From positions 332,001 to 396,000 of the forward strand of contig NZ_APJI01000006.1 in NCBI RefSeq assembly GCF_000497575.1: 64,000 bases of DNA, written 5' to 3'. The notes under the pieces were generated by a model. The model searched no databases. It was not told where the DNA came from and worked only from the letters and a program-made list of their open reading frames with translations. This DNA comes from Afipia sp. OHSU_II-C1 (GTDB lineage: Bacteria > Pseudomonadota > Alphaproteobacteria > Rhizobiales > Xanthobacteraceae). The position numbers and the translations under genes were made by a program. Below, piece by piece: positions 42,467 through 52,328 of this stretch; position 1 is the first letter of the stretch; every line of letters begins with the position of its first letter.

Positions 42467-44904
42467 TGCGATTTCTCCAGATTGACGAGGTTGGGGATCA
42501 GGTCGAGGGCCCAGGCGACGCCGCGGTGCTGGAGCCAGGCGGGCACGAAGCCGTCAGGTCCATGTTCGGCAAGGAGCTGCGCGATGGCTGCCTGGTCTGT
42601 CTTGGAAGAGGCTGCGGTGAAGGCGAGCGCAACCTCACCAAGGCCAAGTTCGAACATCCGGTTGCCGCGACGAGACTGGCAATAGTAGTCGCGCTTTGGC
42701 GTTGCCCGGCTCAGAAGTTCGATCTGGCGATCGTTGAGTCCGAAGCGGCGGTAGATGGCGGTGATCTGCGGTTCGATCGCCCGTTCGTTCGGCAGCAACA
42801 GGCGCGTCGGGCAGCTTTCGATGATCGCCGGTGCTATCGCGGAGCCATCAATGTCAGAAAGCGACTGTGTGGCGAAGATGACGGACGCGTTCTTCTTCCG
42901 AAGCGTCTTCAGCCATTCCCGGAGTTGCCCCGCAAAATCCTCGTCATCGAGGGCAAGCCAACCTTCATCGACAATAAGGAGTGTAGGCCGGCCGTCGAGA
43001 CGGCCCCCGATGCGATGGAAGAGGTACGACAGCACGGCCGGCGCAGCACCCGTTCCAATCAAACCTTCGGTCTCAAACGCCTGGACCGAGGCTTCGCCAA
43101 GGCGCTCGAATTCGGCGTCGAGCAAGCGCCCGGAAGGTCCGCCGAGGCAATAAGGTTGCAAGGCGCGTTTCAGAGAGTTCGATTGGAGCAGGACTGACAA
43201 GCCCGTCAGGGTCCGCTCCTCCCTCGGCGCCGAAGCGAGAGATGTCAGTGCCGACCACAGATGATCCTTGACCTCCGGGGTGATCTCGACCTTTTCCCGT
43301 GCCAGGATCGCGCCGATCCATTCCGTCGCCCATCCGCGCTCGGAAGGATCCTCAATCCAGGCCAGCGGCTGCAGGGCGACGGGGTTTTCGTCCCCGTCTG
43401 ACAATGCACCGCCGAGATCATGCCAGTCGCCACCCATGGCGAGCGCAGCCGCCCGAATTGAACCGCCGAAGTCGAACGCAAAGACCTGAGAGTTCGGATA
43501 ACGGCGGAATTGCAACGCCATCAGAGCCAGCAAAACGGATTTTCCGGCGCCGGTCGGGCCCACCACGAGGGTGTGGCCGACGTCGCCGACGTGGAGAGAG
43601 AATCGGAAGGGCGTCGATCCCTCAGTCTTGCCAAACAGGAGTGCCGGCGCCTTGAAGTGCAGATCCCTCGCCTCACCGGCCCACACGGCTGACATCGGAA
43701 TCATATGGGCGAGGTTGAGCGTCGAGACCGGTGGCTGCCGCACATTCGCATAGACATGTCCCGGCAGGCTACCGAGCCAGGCTTCGACAGCGTTCACCGT
43801 CTCGATCATGCAGGTGAAATCGCGGCCCTGAATGACCTTCTCGACCAGCCTCAGCTTTTCATCGGCAGCGTTGGGATCTCGGTCCCACACAGTGAGGGTG
43901 GCCGTAACAAAGGCTTGTCCGATCTGATCCGACCCCAGTTCCTGCAACGCCGCGTCGGCGTCGATCGCCTTGTTGTGGGCGTCGGTATCGAGCAGCGTCG
44001 ACGCCTCGTTGGTCATGACCTCCTTGAGAATGGCGCCAATGGATTTTCGCTTGGCGAACCACTGCCGCCGAATCTTGGTCAGCAGCTTGGTGGCATCGGT
44101 CTTGTCGAGCATGATTGCGCGCGTCGACCAACGATACGAGAATGCCAGGCGATTCAGGTCGTCCAGGACCCCCGGGGTCGTCGCGCCCGGAAAGCCGACA
44201 ATCGTCAAGACCCGCACGTTCGCTGAACCCAGCATCGGCTCAAGCCCGCCGGTCAGTGGCTGGTCGGCCAAAAGCGCATCGATGTACATGGGAATTTCGG
44301 GCACGCGAACGCGGTGACGCTTAGTCGAGATCGTCGAGTGCAGATAGGTCAGCGTGGCCTGATCATCGAGCCAGGCGCAATCCGGCATGAACCCTTCGAC
44401 GAGTTGCAGCACGCGGTTGGTTTGATCGATAAAGCCGCGCAACACCTCCCGGGCATCTGCTCCAACGGTGCGGTCGCGACCTTCATAGAGCAATCGCTCC
44501 GCCTTAGCCGCTCCCTCCTCCGGCGGCAGATAGAGGAAGGTCAGGAAATAACTGGACTCGTAGTGGGCACCTGCCTCCTCGAATTGCGCTCTGCGTTCGG
44601 CATCGACCAGCGCAGACGCGACATCCGGAAAGGTGTTTGGAGGATAAGCGCCCGCAGAATGACGCTGCGCCTCAACGAACACGGCCCAGCCGGATCCGAG
44701 GCGGCGCAAGGCGTTGTTCAGACGACCGGCGACGGCAACGAGTTCGGCCGGCACCGCGCTGTCGAGGTCAGGTCCCCGGAACTTTGCTGTCCGTTGGAAA
44801 GAACCATCCTTGTTCAGGATGATTCCCTCGTCGACGAGAGCTGCCCAGGGCAGGAAGTCGGCGAGACGCGCGTTGGAATGACGATATTCGGCAAGGTTCA
44901 TCAT
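42463..44904 (-). CDS. trbE: Conjugal transfer ATPase TrbE (VirB4-like)
   Basis: A VirB4-type ATPase of about 813 residues: opening MNLAEYRHSNARLADFLPWAALVDEGIILNKDGSFQRT, Walker A VVGPTGAGKSVLLALMALQF and Walker B LLIVDEGWLALDDEDF. The reading frame extends to 45072, but that part is antisense to trbD and unconserved; the start at 44904 (or 44901) is preferred. It energises pilus assembly and substrate transfer. Confidence 0.94.
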   Translation of the reverse strand: MMNLAEYRHSNARLADFLPWAALVDEGIILNKDGSFQRTAKFRGPDLDSAVPAELVAVAGRLNNALRRLGSGWAVFVEAQRHSAGAYPPNTFPDVASALVDAERRAQFEEAGAHYESSYFLTFLYLPPEEGAAKAERLLYEGRDRTVGADAREVLRGFIDQTNRVLQLVEGFMPDCAWLDDQATLTYLHSTISTKRHRVRVPEIPMYIDALLADQPLTGGLEPMLGSANVRVLTIVGFPGATTPGVLDDLNRLAFSYRWSTRAIMLDKTDATKLLTKIRRQWFAKRKSIGAILKEVMTNEASTLLDTDAHNKAIDADAALQELGSDQIGQAFVTATLTVWDRDPNAADEKLRLVEKVIQGRDFTCMIETVNAVEAWLGSLPGHVYANVRQPPVSTLNLAHMIPMSAVWAGEARDLHFKAPALLFGKTEGSTPFRFSLHVGDVGHTLVVGPTGAGKSVLLALMALQFRRYPNSQVFAFDFGGSIRAAALAMGGDWHDLGGALSDGDENPVALQPLAWIEDPSERGWATEWIGAILAREKVEITPEVKDHLWSALTSLASAPREERTLTGLSVLLQSNSLKRALQPYCLGGPSGRLLDAEFERLGEASVQAFETEGLIGTGAAPAVLSYLFHRIGGRLDGRPTLLIVDEGWLALDDEDFAGQLREWLKTLRKKNASVIFATQSLSDIDGSAIAPAIIESCPTRLLLPNERAIEPQITAIYRRFGLNDRQIELLSRATPKRDYYCQSRRGNRMFELGLGEVALAFTAASSKTDQAAIAQLLAEHGPDGFVPAWLQHRGVAWALDLIPNLVNLEKSQ

Positions 44905-44914
44905 GGCGGAGCGC

Positions 44915-45178
44915 TCAGGTGTTGAGGTGGCTGGGAATGCGCAGATGTCGGCGCACGACATCGACAAATGCGGGATCGCGCTTGGCGGCCCAGACGGCGG
45001 CCATGTGGCCGATGAACCAGAGGATGAGACCCGCGATCCAGAGCCGCAATCCAAGTCCAAGGGCCGCAGCAAGCGTGCCGTTCACGATCGCGACGGACCG
45101 CGGCGCGCCGCCCATCAGAATCGGCTCAGTGAGTGCGCGGTGAACGGGCACGACAAAACCTGTGACCGGTTCATCCAT
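44915..45178 (-). CDS. trbD: Conjugal transfer protein TrbD (VirB3-like)
   Basis: An 87-residue protein with the VirB3 pattern: VPVHRALTEPILMGGAPRSVAIVNGTLAAALGLG, two membrane segments and a polar C-terminus. The ATG at 45178 shares a base with the trbC stop (TGATG). Confidence 0.93.
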   Translation of the reverse strand: MDEPVTGFVVPVHRALTEPILMGGAPRSVAIVNGTLAAALGLGLRLWIAGLILWFIGHMAAVWAAKRDPAFVDVVRRHLRIPSHLNT

Positions 45179-45501
45179 CAAACCACCACGCCGCCGCCGA
45201 AGGAGAAGAACGATAGGAAGAAGCTCGAGGCGGCAAATGCGATCGACAGGCCGAACACGATCTGGATCAGCCGGCGGAAACCACCCGACGAATCCCCGAA
45301 CGCGAGCGTGAGCCCGGTCACGACGATGATGATGACCGCGATGATCTTGGCAACCGGACCTTCAACCGATTGCAGGATCTGATTGAGCGGCTGCTCCCAT
45401 GGCATATTCGAACCAGCGGCCCATGCCGGCGCCGCCGCCAAAAGCACCGTGCCGAAGGCGGCCACCGATGCACCTCGAAGAAAACGAATTTGCTGACGCA
45501 T
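45178..45501 (-). CDS. trbC: Conjugal transfer prepilin TrbC (VirB2-like)
   Basis: A pilin of about 107 residues: signal peptide GASVAAFGTVLLAAAPAWA, then MPWEQPLNQILQSVEGPVAKIIAVIIIVVTGLTLAFGDSSGGFRR and a second helix. The start at 45501, one base after the trbB stop, has GGAG upstream; the longer frame to 45591 lies within trbB and is rejected. Confidence 0.93.
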   Translation of the reverse strand: MRQQIRFLRGASVAAFGTVLLAAAPAWAAGSNMPWEQPLNQILQSVEGPVAKIIAVIIIVVTGLTLAFGDSSGGFRRLIQIVFGLSIAFAASSFFLSFFSFGGGVVV

Positions 45502-45502
45502 G

Positions 45503-46477
45503 TCAGTCTCCTGCTGTTGAAAGGCTGTAGTCGCCGGCAGCTCCAAGCCCCCGGACGAGCGCGAGCTCAACGAGGCGACGATCAGCGCCACGCCCCGCCA
45601 GCACGGCGATAACGTTGATGGTCTCGGCGATCAGGGCACGCGGAACCGTGATGACGGCTTCCTGAATGAGTTGCTCAAGCCGCCGCAGGGCACCGAGCGC
45701 GGTACCAGCATGAATGGTCCCGATGCCACCGGGATGCCCGGTACCCCAGGCCTTGAGCAGATCGAGGGCTTCGGCACCGCGGACCTCGCCGACCGGAATA
45801 CGGTCAGGACGCAGTCGCAGCGAGGAGCGAACGAGGTCCGATAGCGTCGCCACGCCATCGTTGGTACGCAAAGCGACAAGGTTGGGCGCTGTGCACTGCA
45901 GTTCGCGCGTATCTTCGATCAGCACGACCCGATCGGCAGTCTTTGCCACTTCGGCCAGGAGCGCATTTGTCAGAGTCGTCTTGCCGGTCGACGTTCCCCC
46001 GGCGACGAGGATGTTCTTCCGTGCGGCGACCGCGCTCTTCAGGATCTCGGCCTGCTCCGAGGTCATGATTTCCTTGGCGACGTAATCGTCGAGGGTAAAC
46101 ACCGCGACCGCTGGCTTGCGGATAGCAAAGGCCGGGGCGGCAACGACCGGAGGCAAAAGGCCTTCGAAGCGCTCACCAGTTCCAGGCAGTTCTGCCGAAA
46201 CCCGTGGCGCCCCGGCATGCACCTCCGCACCTACGTGGTGCGCTACCAGGCGAACAATGCGCTCGCCATCCGCTGCGGAGAGAGTTTTGCCTGTGTCGAT
46301 CAAGCCACTCGACAGCCTGTCGATCCACAACCGCCCATCCGGATTGAGCATCACCTCGATGATCGCTTCATCTTCGAGGTAGCCGGCAATCGCTGTGCCA
46401 AGCGCACTACGAAGCATGCGCGCGCCGCGCGAATTCGCTTCCGATTGAATGGAATGGCTTGGCACCGTCGTCCCCAC
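45503..46477 (-). CDS. trbB: Conjugal transfer ATPase TrbB (VirB11-like)
   Basis: A 324-residue secretion ATPase: N-terminal [22 protein letters not shown], Walker [19 protein letters not shown], Asp box [11 protein letters not shown] and His box [24 protein letters not shown]. First gene of the trb block. In this element it is split from the upstream ribbon-helix-helix gene by a passenger MFS gene. Confidence 0.95.
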   Translation of the reverse strand: MGTTVPSHSIQSEANSRGARMLRSALGTAIAGYLEDEAIIEVMLNPDGRLWIDRLSSGLIDTGKTLSAADGERIVRLVAHHVGAEVHAGAPRVSAELPGTGERFEGLLPPVVAAPAFAIRKPAVAVFTLDDYVAKEIMTSEQAEILKSAVAARKNILVAGGTSTGKTTLTNALLAEVAKTADRVVLIEDTRELQCTAPNLVALRTNDGVATLSDLVRSSLRLRPDRIPVGEVRGAEALDLLKAWGTGHPGGIGTIHAGTALGALRRLEQLIQEAVITVPRALIAETINVIAVLAGRGADRRLVELALVRGLGAAGDYSLSTAGD

Positions 46478-46562
46478 CCAGTGAGAGCGTCCGCAAAGGG
46501 CCCTCAGATGGGATGATTAGAAAAAGCACCTATGGAGTTGGCGCAACAAGCGCTTTCGGTGA

Positions 46563-46588
46563 TCGTAGACTGGCGTAGAAAAAGGAAG
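46563..46588 (-). repeat. Direct repeat on the trbB side of the MFS gene
   Basis: This 26-bp segment matches 48051-48076 at 21 positions, in the same orientation; both contain the core TGGCGTAGAA. The pair brackets the MFS transporter gene. Confidence 0.5.
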
Positions 46589-46645
46589 ACTGAGAACTGA
46601 TATTGGACTCCTGCTCAATCGTACCAGTCCGCTAAGAGCTATCGC

Positions 46646-47974
46646 TCACCACTCCGCGCCGTCGTCCGCGGGTATCAGGATGGGCGAATTCTCGTACAAG
46701 CCGACCGACTTGACACCATTGGAAACAGAGGCTGGCGTGGAGCGGGAAGTTAAACTCATCCATGAAGCGCAGACTCTACGCCAAGGCAGCGCGAACCAGA
46801 CCAAGGCTGCGATCTGCAGCGCTACGTTGAGGCCGAACGCGACCTGATAGGCCTGGACGGACCTATGGCCATCGATCGTGTGCCATTGCTCCAGGATCAG
46901 GCCTGTCGCGTATTGTGCCAGAAATGCCCAACCAAAGTGCAGGACGTTCAAGACGCCGTTGGCACGACCAGCAAGCTCCGGCGGAAAGTAATCCGCTATT
47001 ACCGCGAAGCTGACCACGGTTGCCGTTCCGGCAATTGCGACAACCGACCAGGGCAGGATGGACGGCAGGGGCGCTCGCAAGATCAAGGCTGAATCGGCTG
47101 CGATGAACAGCACTGCAACCACCACTAATATAGCCTCCGCTCCGATTCCTTTGCGTTTGATGTAATGGACGGCCATACCGAACAACCAGGCACCGCCGCT
47201 TAGTACGACGGACATTGTAAACAGCTGTCTGACGAGACTTGTGCGATCAAGCCTCTCCACGTCGATCAGCCACGGTGATGCCCACAGCCCCTGCAGAGAC
47301 CAGGCTGATCCGACGCAAGTCGCCGACAACGGGGCCATTCGCCAGAAGCGCCGATCGCTGAAAACGGAGCTAAGAGTGGCGCAGGCTGCTGATGGGACAA
47401 TGCCCCGCTCGGGAACCACGACATAGATGAAAATGGCCGTCGCGCCGGTCGCCGCCGCTAGGATCTCAAAGAGCTGCCGCCAGCTCATCCAAGCGAGTAG
47501 GTATTCTACGGGAACCGTAGCGGTCACCGCTCCTAGCGATCCCAGCATGATCATGTAGCCGTTAAGCAAGGCAACTCGTTCTCTGGGGAACCAAAGGACG
47601 ATCGACTTCAGTCCTGCGGTCAACGCCGCCGCCACGCCAAGCCCGATCATTGCACGCGCGATCAAAAGCGACAGGAAACCGGTCGATATCGCGAAGAGTC
47701 CGGCGCCCGCTGCGGCTAGCAAGAGCAGAACACTCTGGACGCGACGCGGACCAAAGCGATCCAACAATATACCGACAGGGATCTGAGCCGCCGCGAATAT
47801 CAGGAAATAGACTGACGTAAGCAACCCGAGGTCGGCAGTCCCGAGCGCGGTATCCGAGCTGAGATGACTGGCGATCAAAGCGTTGATCGTTCGATACAGA
47901 TACGAAAGATAGTATCCAGCAGCAAACGGGAGAAAAACGCGCGAGATGAGACGCCATGTCCCGGAAATTTGCAT
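46646..47974 (-). CDS. Major facilitator superfamily transporter (passenger gene)
   Basis: A 442-residue MFS protein with about 12 hydrophobic segments, the loop 2-3 motif GILLDRFGPRRVQ and the cytoplasmic loop between helices 6 and 7. Some acidic-residue-poor helices resemble transporters of carboxylates or drugs; the substrate is unknown. It interrupts the usual traG - CopG gene - trbB order and is flanked by imperfect direct repeats, so it looks like a later acquisition. Its orientation matches the transfer operon, so it could be read by it. Confidence 0.88.
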   Translation of the reverse strand: MQISGTWRLISRVFLPFAAGYYLSYLYRTINALIASHLSSDTALGTADLGLLTSVYFLIFAAAQIPVGILLDRFGPRRVQSVLLLLAAAGAGLFAISTGFLSLLIARAMIGLGVAAALTAGLKSIVLWFPRERVALLNGYMIMLGSLGAVTATVPVEYLLAWMSWRQLFEILAAATGATAIFIYVVVPERGIVPSAACATLSSVFSDRRFWRMAPLSATCVGSAWSLQGLWASPWLIDVERLDRTSLVRQLFTMSVVLSGGAWLFGMAVHYIKRKGIGAEAILVVVAVLFIAADSALILRAPLPSILPWSVVAIAGTATVVSFAVIADYFPPELAGRANGVLNVLHFGWAFLAQYATGLILEQWHTIDGHRSVQAYQVAFGLNVALQIAALVWFALPWRRVCASWMSLTSRSTPASVSNGVKSVGLYENSPILIPADDGAEW

Positions 47975-48050
47975 GCTGGCCCTCTTGCTGTCAGCTCGTG
48001 CGAGCCGATAGCGCGACCAGCTTTTCGTCAGTTCGGGTAAATCCCTGCGG

Positions 48051-48076
48051 TCGTAGGGTGGCGTAGAATAAGAAGG
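48051..48076 (-). repeat. Direct repeat on the traG side of the MFS gene
   Basis: Partner of 46563-46588, 21 of 26 positions identical, core TGGCGTAGAA. It lies 30 bp beyond the stop of the ribbon-helix-helix gene. Confidence 0.5.
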
Positions 48077-48107
48077 ATCCGCGAAATGGTCTGTCTACGT
48101 GGCTCTC

Positions 48108-48533
48108 TCAAGTTTCTTCGGCCGGTTCCTGACGACCGATGTCTTCTGGAATCTCCCGGAGAAAGCTTTGCCCCTTTTGCAAACGGCGCCCGAGTGCTTC
48201 GACAAATCCTTCAAAACGATCCCTGCCCTTTGCCTGCGCGGCAGCCTGTGCGTCGTTGGGTAGCGGCGGCGTGATCGTCAGCCAAAAGCGGATGAAGAGC
48301 GCCAAGCTTTCGGCCGTCAAGCCCACGTCGCGTTCCAGCCGCTGCATCTGGCGCGACAGCCGATCGAGGCGCCGGGTAAACGCCGCTTCTCGCCTGTCCG
48401 CTCCATCCGGGGACAGAAACGAAACAACTGCCGCTTCCACGATCGCCGACCGAGAAAGTCTTTTGCGATCGGCGAGCTCTGAGATCTGTTTCAGCAGTTC
48501 TGGCGGGAAGTAGACGTTCATCCGGTCGCGCAT
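48108..48533 (-). CDS. Ribbon-helix-helix (CopG-like) protein of the transfer operon
   Basis: A 141-residue protein with an N-terminal ribbon-helix-helix (MNVYFPPELLKQISELADRKRLSRSAIVEAAVVSFL) and a C-terminal helical part (FTRRLDRLSRQMQRLERDVGLTAESLALFIRFWLT). Genes of this type sit between traG and trbB in related ICEs and may act as relaxosome accessory or as regulator of the trb genes. It begins 7 bp after the traG stop. Confidence 0.85.
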   Translation of the reverse strand: MRDRMNVYFPPELLKQISELADRKRLSRSAIVEAAVVSFLSPDGADRREAAFTRRLDRLSRQMQRLERDVGLTAESLALFIRFWLTITPPLPNDAQAAAQAKGRDRFEGFVEALGRRLQKGQSFLREIPEDIGRQEPAEET

Positions 48534-48539
48534 AATGCC

Positions 48540-50528
48540 TCAGAGCTCCATACCGTCATTCGGGTCCATGGCGACCTGACGCGCAACGCCGCGCATCTGC
48601 TGGCGTATGAGCCGGGACTGGCGGACCCCATCCTCGTCATCGTCAAGAACGGCGGCAAATTCTTCTGCCGGCGTCGGTTCGGTCGTCTCCTTGGCGATCG
48701 CGACGTGATCGGGGAGTTCGGGCTCGCGACGGAGTCCGCTGTTCGCCGTGTCTTCCTCGACCTCCGCGGCTTTGTCAGTTGGACCCGCCGTCGGCTTCAA
48801 TGGTCCTAGCGCTGACCAACCGTCCGTTCTCGATGATCGGCCGGCGCTCGCCGGATTTGGCGGCGGCAGAACCCGCTCGGTGAACCGCCTATCCTCGTAG
48901 TAGCGAACTTTCTTCGCCCGGATCGGCGGCGTACCCGCCACCATGACGATCTCGTCCATCGGTGGAAGCTGCATGACCTCGCCCGGGGTCAAGAGAGGTC
49001 TGGCCGTCTCCTGCCGCGAGACCATCAAGTGCCCCAACCACGGGTTCAATCTATGGCCGGCATAGTTTTTCATGGCCCGCATCTCGGTCGCGGTCCCGAG
49101 CGCGTCCGATACCCGCTTGGCGGTCCGCTCGTCGTTGGTCGCGAAGCTGACGCGGACGTGACAGTTGTCGAGGATGGCGTTGTTAGGCCCGTAGGCCTTC
49201 TCGATCTGGTTGAGCGACTGCGCGATCAAGAAGCTCTTGATGCCGTACCCCGCCATGAAGGCGAGCGCAGACTCGAAGAAATCCAGCCGCCCCAGCGCCG
49301 GGAACTCGTCGAGCATCATTAGCACTCGATGCCGACGGTCGCGGGCGTGTAGATCCTCGGTCAGGCGCCGGCCGATCTGGTTCAGCACCAGACGGATCAG
49401 CGGCTTGGTCCGAGAAATATCCGACGGCGGCACCACGAGGTAAAGCGTCGTCGGGCGACCATCTGCGATCAGATCGGCAATCCGCCAGTCGCAGCGACAG
49501 GTCACCTGGGCCACGACGGGATCGCGGTAGAGCCCGAGGAACGACATCGCGGTGGATAGGACGCCGGAGCGTTCGTTTTCGGATTTGTTGAGGAGTTCGC
49601 GCGCGGTCGAGGCGACGACGGGATGGGCGCCCTGCTCGCCAAGGTGCGGTGTAGTCATCATCGCCCTCAGCGTGGTCTCGATCGGCTGCTTCGGATCGGA
49701 CAGGAAGGCGGCGACGCCGGCCAAGGTCTTGTCCGCCTCGGCATAGAGAACGTGGAGTATGGCGCCGACCAGGAGCGAATGACTGGTCTTCTCCCAGTGG
49801 TTCCGCTTGTCGAGGGAGCCTTCGGGGTCGACCAGGACGTCGGCCACGTTCTGGACGTCGCGAACCTCCCATTCCCCGCGCCGGACCTCGAGCAGCGGAT
49901 TGTAGGCTGAGGACTTTGGGTTGGTGGGATCGAACAACAGGACGCGGCCGTGTCGCGAGCGGAAGCCCGCGGTCAGTTGCCAATTCTCGCCCTTGATGTC
50001 GTGAACGATGGCCGAGCCGGGCCAAGCCAGGAGCGAGGGGACGACAAGACCGACACCCTTGCCGGATCGGGTGGGTGCAAAACACAACACGTGCTCCGGC
50101 CCGTCGTGGCGAAGGTAGTCGCGGTCGAGCTTGCCGAGCACCACACCATCCGGACCGAGAAGTCCCGCCGCTCGAACCTCGTCCGCACCAGCCCAGCGCG
50201 CCGACCCATAGGTCGCGACATTCTTGGCTTCGCGCGCCCGCCAAACCGACATGCCGATCGCCACCGCGATCGAAACGAAGGTCCCCGACGCCGCAATGAA
50301 GGCTCCTTCGACAAAGACCCGTGGCGCATAGGCGTCGTAGACGAACCACCACCAGAAGAAGACGGGCGGGTAATAGACCTTGAAGCCCAACAGTTCGAAC
50401 CAGGGCCGCCCAAGCTCCGGTTGCCAGGCGAGCCGCCAGGCCGTCCACTCGGTTGCTCCCCAGATGGCCAGCAAAACGATCAGGCCGACCACGATCACCT
50501 GCCCCCAAAGGATTTTGGTTCCGGACAT
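48540..50528 (-). CDS. traG: Type IV coupling protein TraG (VirD4-like)
   Basis: A 662-residue coupling ATPase: two or three N-terminal membrane helices (VIVVGLIVLLAIWGAT; VFVEGAFIAASGTFVSIAVAIGMSVW), Walker A FAPTRSGKGVGLVVPSLLAWPGS, Walker B VLMMLDEFPALGRLDFFESAL. It brings the relaxase-DNA complex to the mating pore. It starts 36 bp after the relaxase stop. Confidence 0.94.
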   Translation of the reverse strand: MSGTKILWGQVIVVGLIVLLAIWGATEWTAWRLAWQPELGRPWFELLGFKVYYPPVFFWWWFVYDAYAPRVFVEGAFIAASGTFVSIAVAIGMSVWRAREAKNVATYGSARWAGADEVRAAGLLGPDGVVLGKLDRDYLRHDGPEHVLCFAPTRSGKGVGLVVPSLLAWPGSAIVHDIKGENWQLTAGFRSRHGRVLLFDPTNPKSSAYNPLLEVRRGEWEVRDVQNVADVLVDPEGSLDKRNHWEKTSHSLLVGAILHVLYAEADKTLAGVAAFLSDPKQPIETTLRAMMTTPHLGEQGAHPVVASTARELLNKSENERSGVLSTAMSFLGLYRDPVVAQVTCRCDWRIADLIADGRPTTLYLVVPPSDISRTKPLIRLVLNQIGRRLTEDLHARDRRHRVLMMLDEFPALGRLDFFESALAFMAGYGIKSFLIAQSLNQIEKAYGPNNAILDNCHVRVSFATNDERTAKRVSDALGTATEMRAMKNYAGHRLNPWLGHLMVSRQETARPLLTPGEVMQLPPMDEIVMVAGTPPIRAKKVRYYEDRRFTERVLPPPNPASAGRSSRTDGWSALGPLKPTAGPTDKAAEVEEDTANSGLRREPELPDHVAIAKETTEPTPAEEFAAVLDDDEDGVRQSRLIRQQMRGVARQVAMDPNDGMEL

Positions 50529-50564
50529 CCCGAACGCCCTTCCGCAGCTGGATTGGTGCGATTG

Positions 50565-52328
50565 TTAGAGACCGAGGTCGCGCTTGCGACCAAAGCCCCA
50601 TTCGATTCCACCGCCGTCCTTCACGACGCCGGTGACGTGTTGGCCGAGCCTCCTTTCGAGTTCGCGCGACCAGGGCACGAGTTGGAAGCCGAGCCCATTG
50701 TCGATCATGGCGAAGCGTCCCGAGGCGAGCGTCAGACGCTGGCGATATGTCCCCGCCACATGCTCCCCGGATTCGGACTTCACGTAAGGGAGGCTGGTGT
50801 CGGCCGAGACTTTTGCGGCCACCTGGTCCAGTTCAAGCTGGCGCAACGTGTTCAGGAGGTTGCGCTGCAAGATGATGCGTTGGCCCTGCCGCCGCGCTAG
50901 GCCCTCCCGGATCAGATGCTCGGTACGGGCTTCCATGGCTTGGCGCGTCTCTCGGCCGAATCCGCCCATGGCAAGCGGCATGGAGTCGCGTTCGACCAGC
51001 CTGTGGTCAAGCCAGGTCGCGCCTTTTGCGGTGACCTGCTCGGCAAGATCGAGATCGGAGCGGATGGCGAGCACCACGGTCGGCCGTGGATCGCCGGCTT
51101 GACCGAAGCGTCGGACTTCGACGATTCCCCCAACGGGCGGAGCATGTTCGAAGGCCTCGATACCTCGAAAGCGCACGTGGTGCGCGCGTCCGTCGGTCCC
51201 GTCGATCAGGGCGTAGGCCTCGCCAGTCAGTTCGTCATGCAATCCACGCTCGACCAGTCGTCCCATAAGCTGAGACGTCGGCTGTCCACCCTCGATGACG
51301 AAGTCGGCGACGCCGCGCGCTTCCCCGCGCTCGGTAAAGGCGCGGTGCATGGTCTTGATGATGTCGCCGCGCATGCCGAGGTCGCGCAAGCTGCGCTCGG
51401 CCTCGAGTCCGACCATCCACTCCCCTGGTGCGGCGGATGCGGCAAGGCCCATCTTCTCGAGGTGCTGAAGACGGCCAACCATCAGGCGGCGGATCTCAGG
51501 ATCCGCGCTGCCGGGATTCTTGGGTCGAAGATCGATATACCCGGTCTCTTCCGCCGCCAGTCGGACCTCCCGGTCGAGCCGCGTCCATCGTTCCGCCGAG
51601 ACTTCCCTCTCCAGCGAATTGCGGATCTCGTGCTCCGGTTTTGGACCCAGTTCGATCGCGACCAATTCCTCGGCGCGTGAACGCAGGCCCCGGCTGATGT
51701 AGTCGCGGGAGATCACGAGATCAGCGCCCTCTTCGTCGACCCCCCGAACGAGAAGATGGACGTGAGGATTGTCGGTATTCCAATGATCGACAGCCACCCA
51801 ATCCAGTCGCGTGCCAAAGTCGGCTTCCATCTGCTTGGCGAGGTCGCGGGTGAAGGCCTTCAGGTCGGTCATATCGCCGGCGTCCTCCGGCGAGACAATG
51901 AACCTGAAATGGTGACGGTCGTCCTTGCAGCGTTCGGCAAACGCCGCGCTATCGGCGCCGTCGCCGCGGGCATCAAACATCTCGGCCCGCTCACCACTCC
52001 GGGTCACGCCATCGCGCTTCAGATACGAGAGATGGGCCGTCAGCGGCGCTGAGCGGAAGGCTCGTCCTTTGTGGCGAACCACGCGCGCCTTCACCACAAC
52101 GCGCCGCGTCGGGCTGAACAATCTCGCCCGGCTAAAGGCGAGGCGCCCGCGGCCAAACGTCGAACGCCCATGGGCCGCGGAACGCCTGCCGGCCGGGGTC
52201 TGACCCGAGGTGTGTCCGGTTTTCTTCGCCGCGCGTAGCACCTGATTGATGAAGCTTTTCGGCTTCGGCGCGCGGGTACTGCGGATGCGCCCGGGCCGGA
52301 TACGCAGATCGCTGTCGCCCGTGGTCAT
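50565..52328 (-). CDS. Relaxase / mobilisation nuclease, VirD2-like with DUF3363
   Basis: A 587-residue relaxase. The candidate nicking Tyr is in LTAHLSYLKRDGVTR; the histidine motif VAVDHWNTDNPHVHLLVRG supplies the metal site, after the conserved DRHHFRFIVSPEDAGDM segment. The C-terminal half (residues from about 330) is the DUF3363 region. It would cut at oriT, likely the gap just upstream (52329-52713), and pilot the strand to the recipient. Confidence 0.9.
   Translation of the reverse strand: MTTGDSDLRIRPGRIRSTRAPKPKSFINQVLRAAKKTGHTSGQTPAGRRSAAHGRSTFGRGRLAFSRARLFSPTRRVVVKARVVRHKGRAFRSAPLTAHLSYLKRDGVTRSGERAEMFDARGDGADSAAFAERCKDDRHHFRFIVSPEDAGDMTDLKAFTRDLAKQMEADFGTRLDWVAVDHWNTDNPHVHLLVRGVDEEGADLVISRDYISRGLRSRAEELVAIELGPKPEHEIRNSLEREVSAERWTRLDREVRLAAEETGYIDLRPKNPGSADPEIRRLMVGRLQHLEKMGLAASAAPGEWMVGLEAERSLRDLGMRGDIIKTMHRAFTERGEARGVADFVIEGGQPTSQLMGRLVERGLHDELTGEAYALIDGTDGRAHHVRFRGIEAFEHAPPVGGIVEVRRFGQAGDPRPTVVLAIRSDLDLAEQVTAKGATWLDHRLVERDSMPLAMGGFGRETRQAMEARTEHLIREGLARRQGQRIILQRNLLNTLRQLELDQVAAKVSADTSLPYVKSESGEHVAGTYRQRLTLASGRFAMIDNGLGFQLVPWSRELERRLGQHVTGVVKDGGGIEWGFGRKRDLGL

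Noticed and set aside
42463-45072. Full-length 869-residue frame for trbE
   Set aside because: The first 56 residues overlap trbD in another frame and are unlike any TrbE; the MNLAEYRHSN start at about 44904 fits the family.
49183-50601. 472-residue minus-strand frame overlapping traG
   Set aside because: Arg-rich, no motifs; traG in the neighbouring frame has intact Walker motifs over the same bases.
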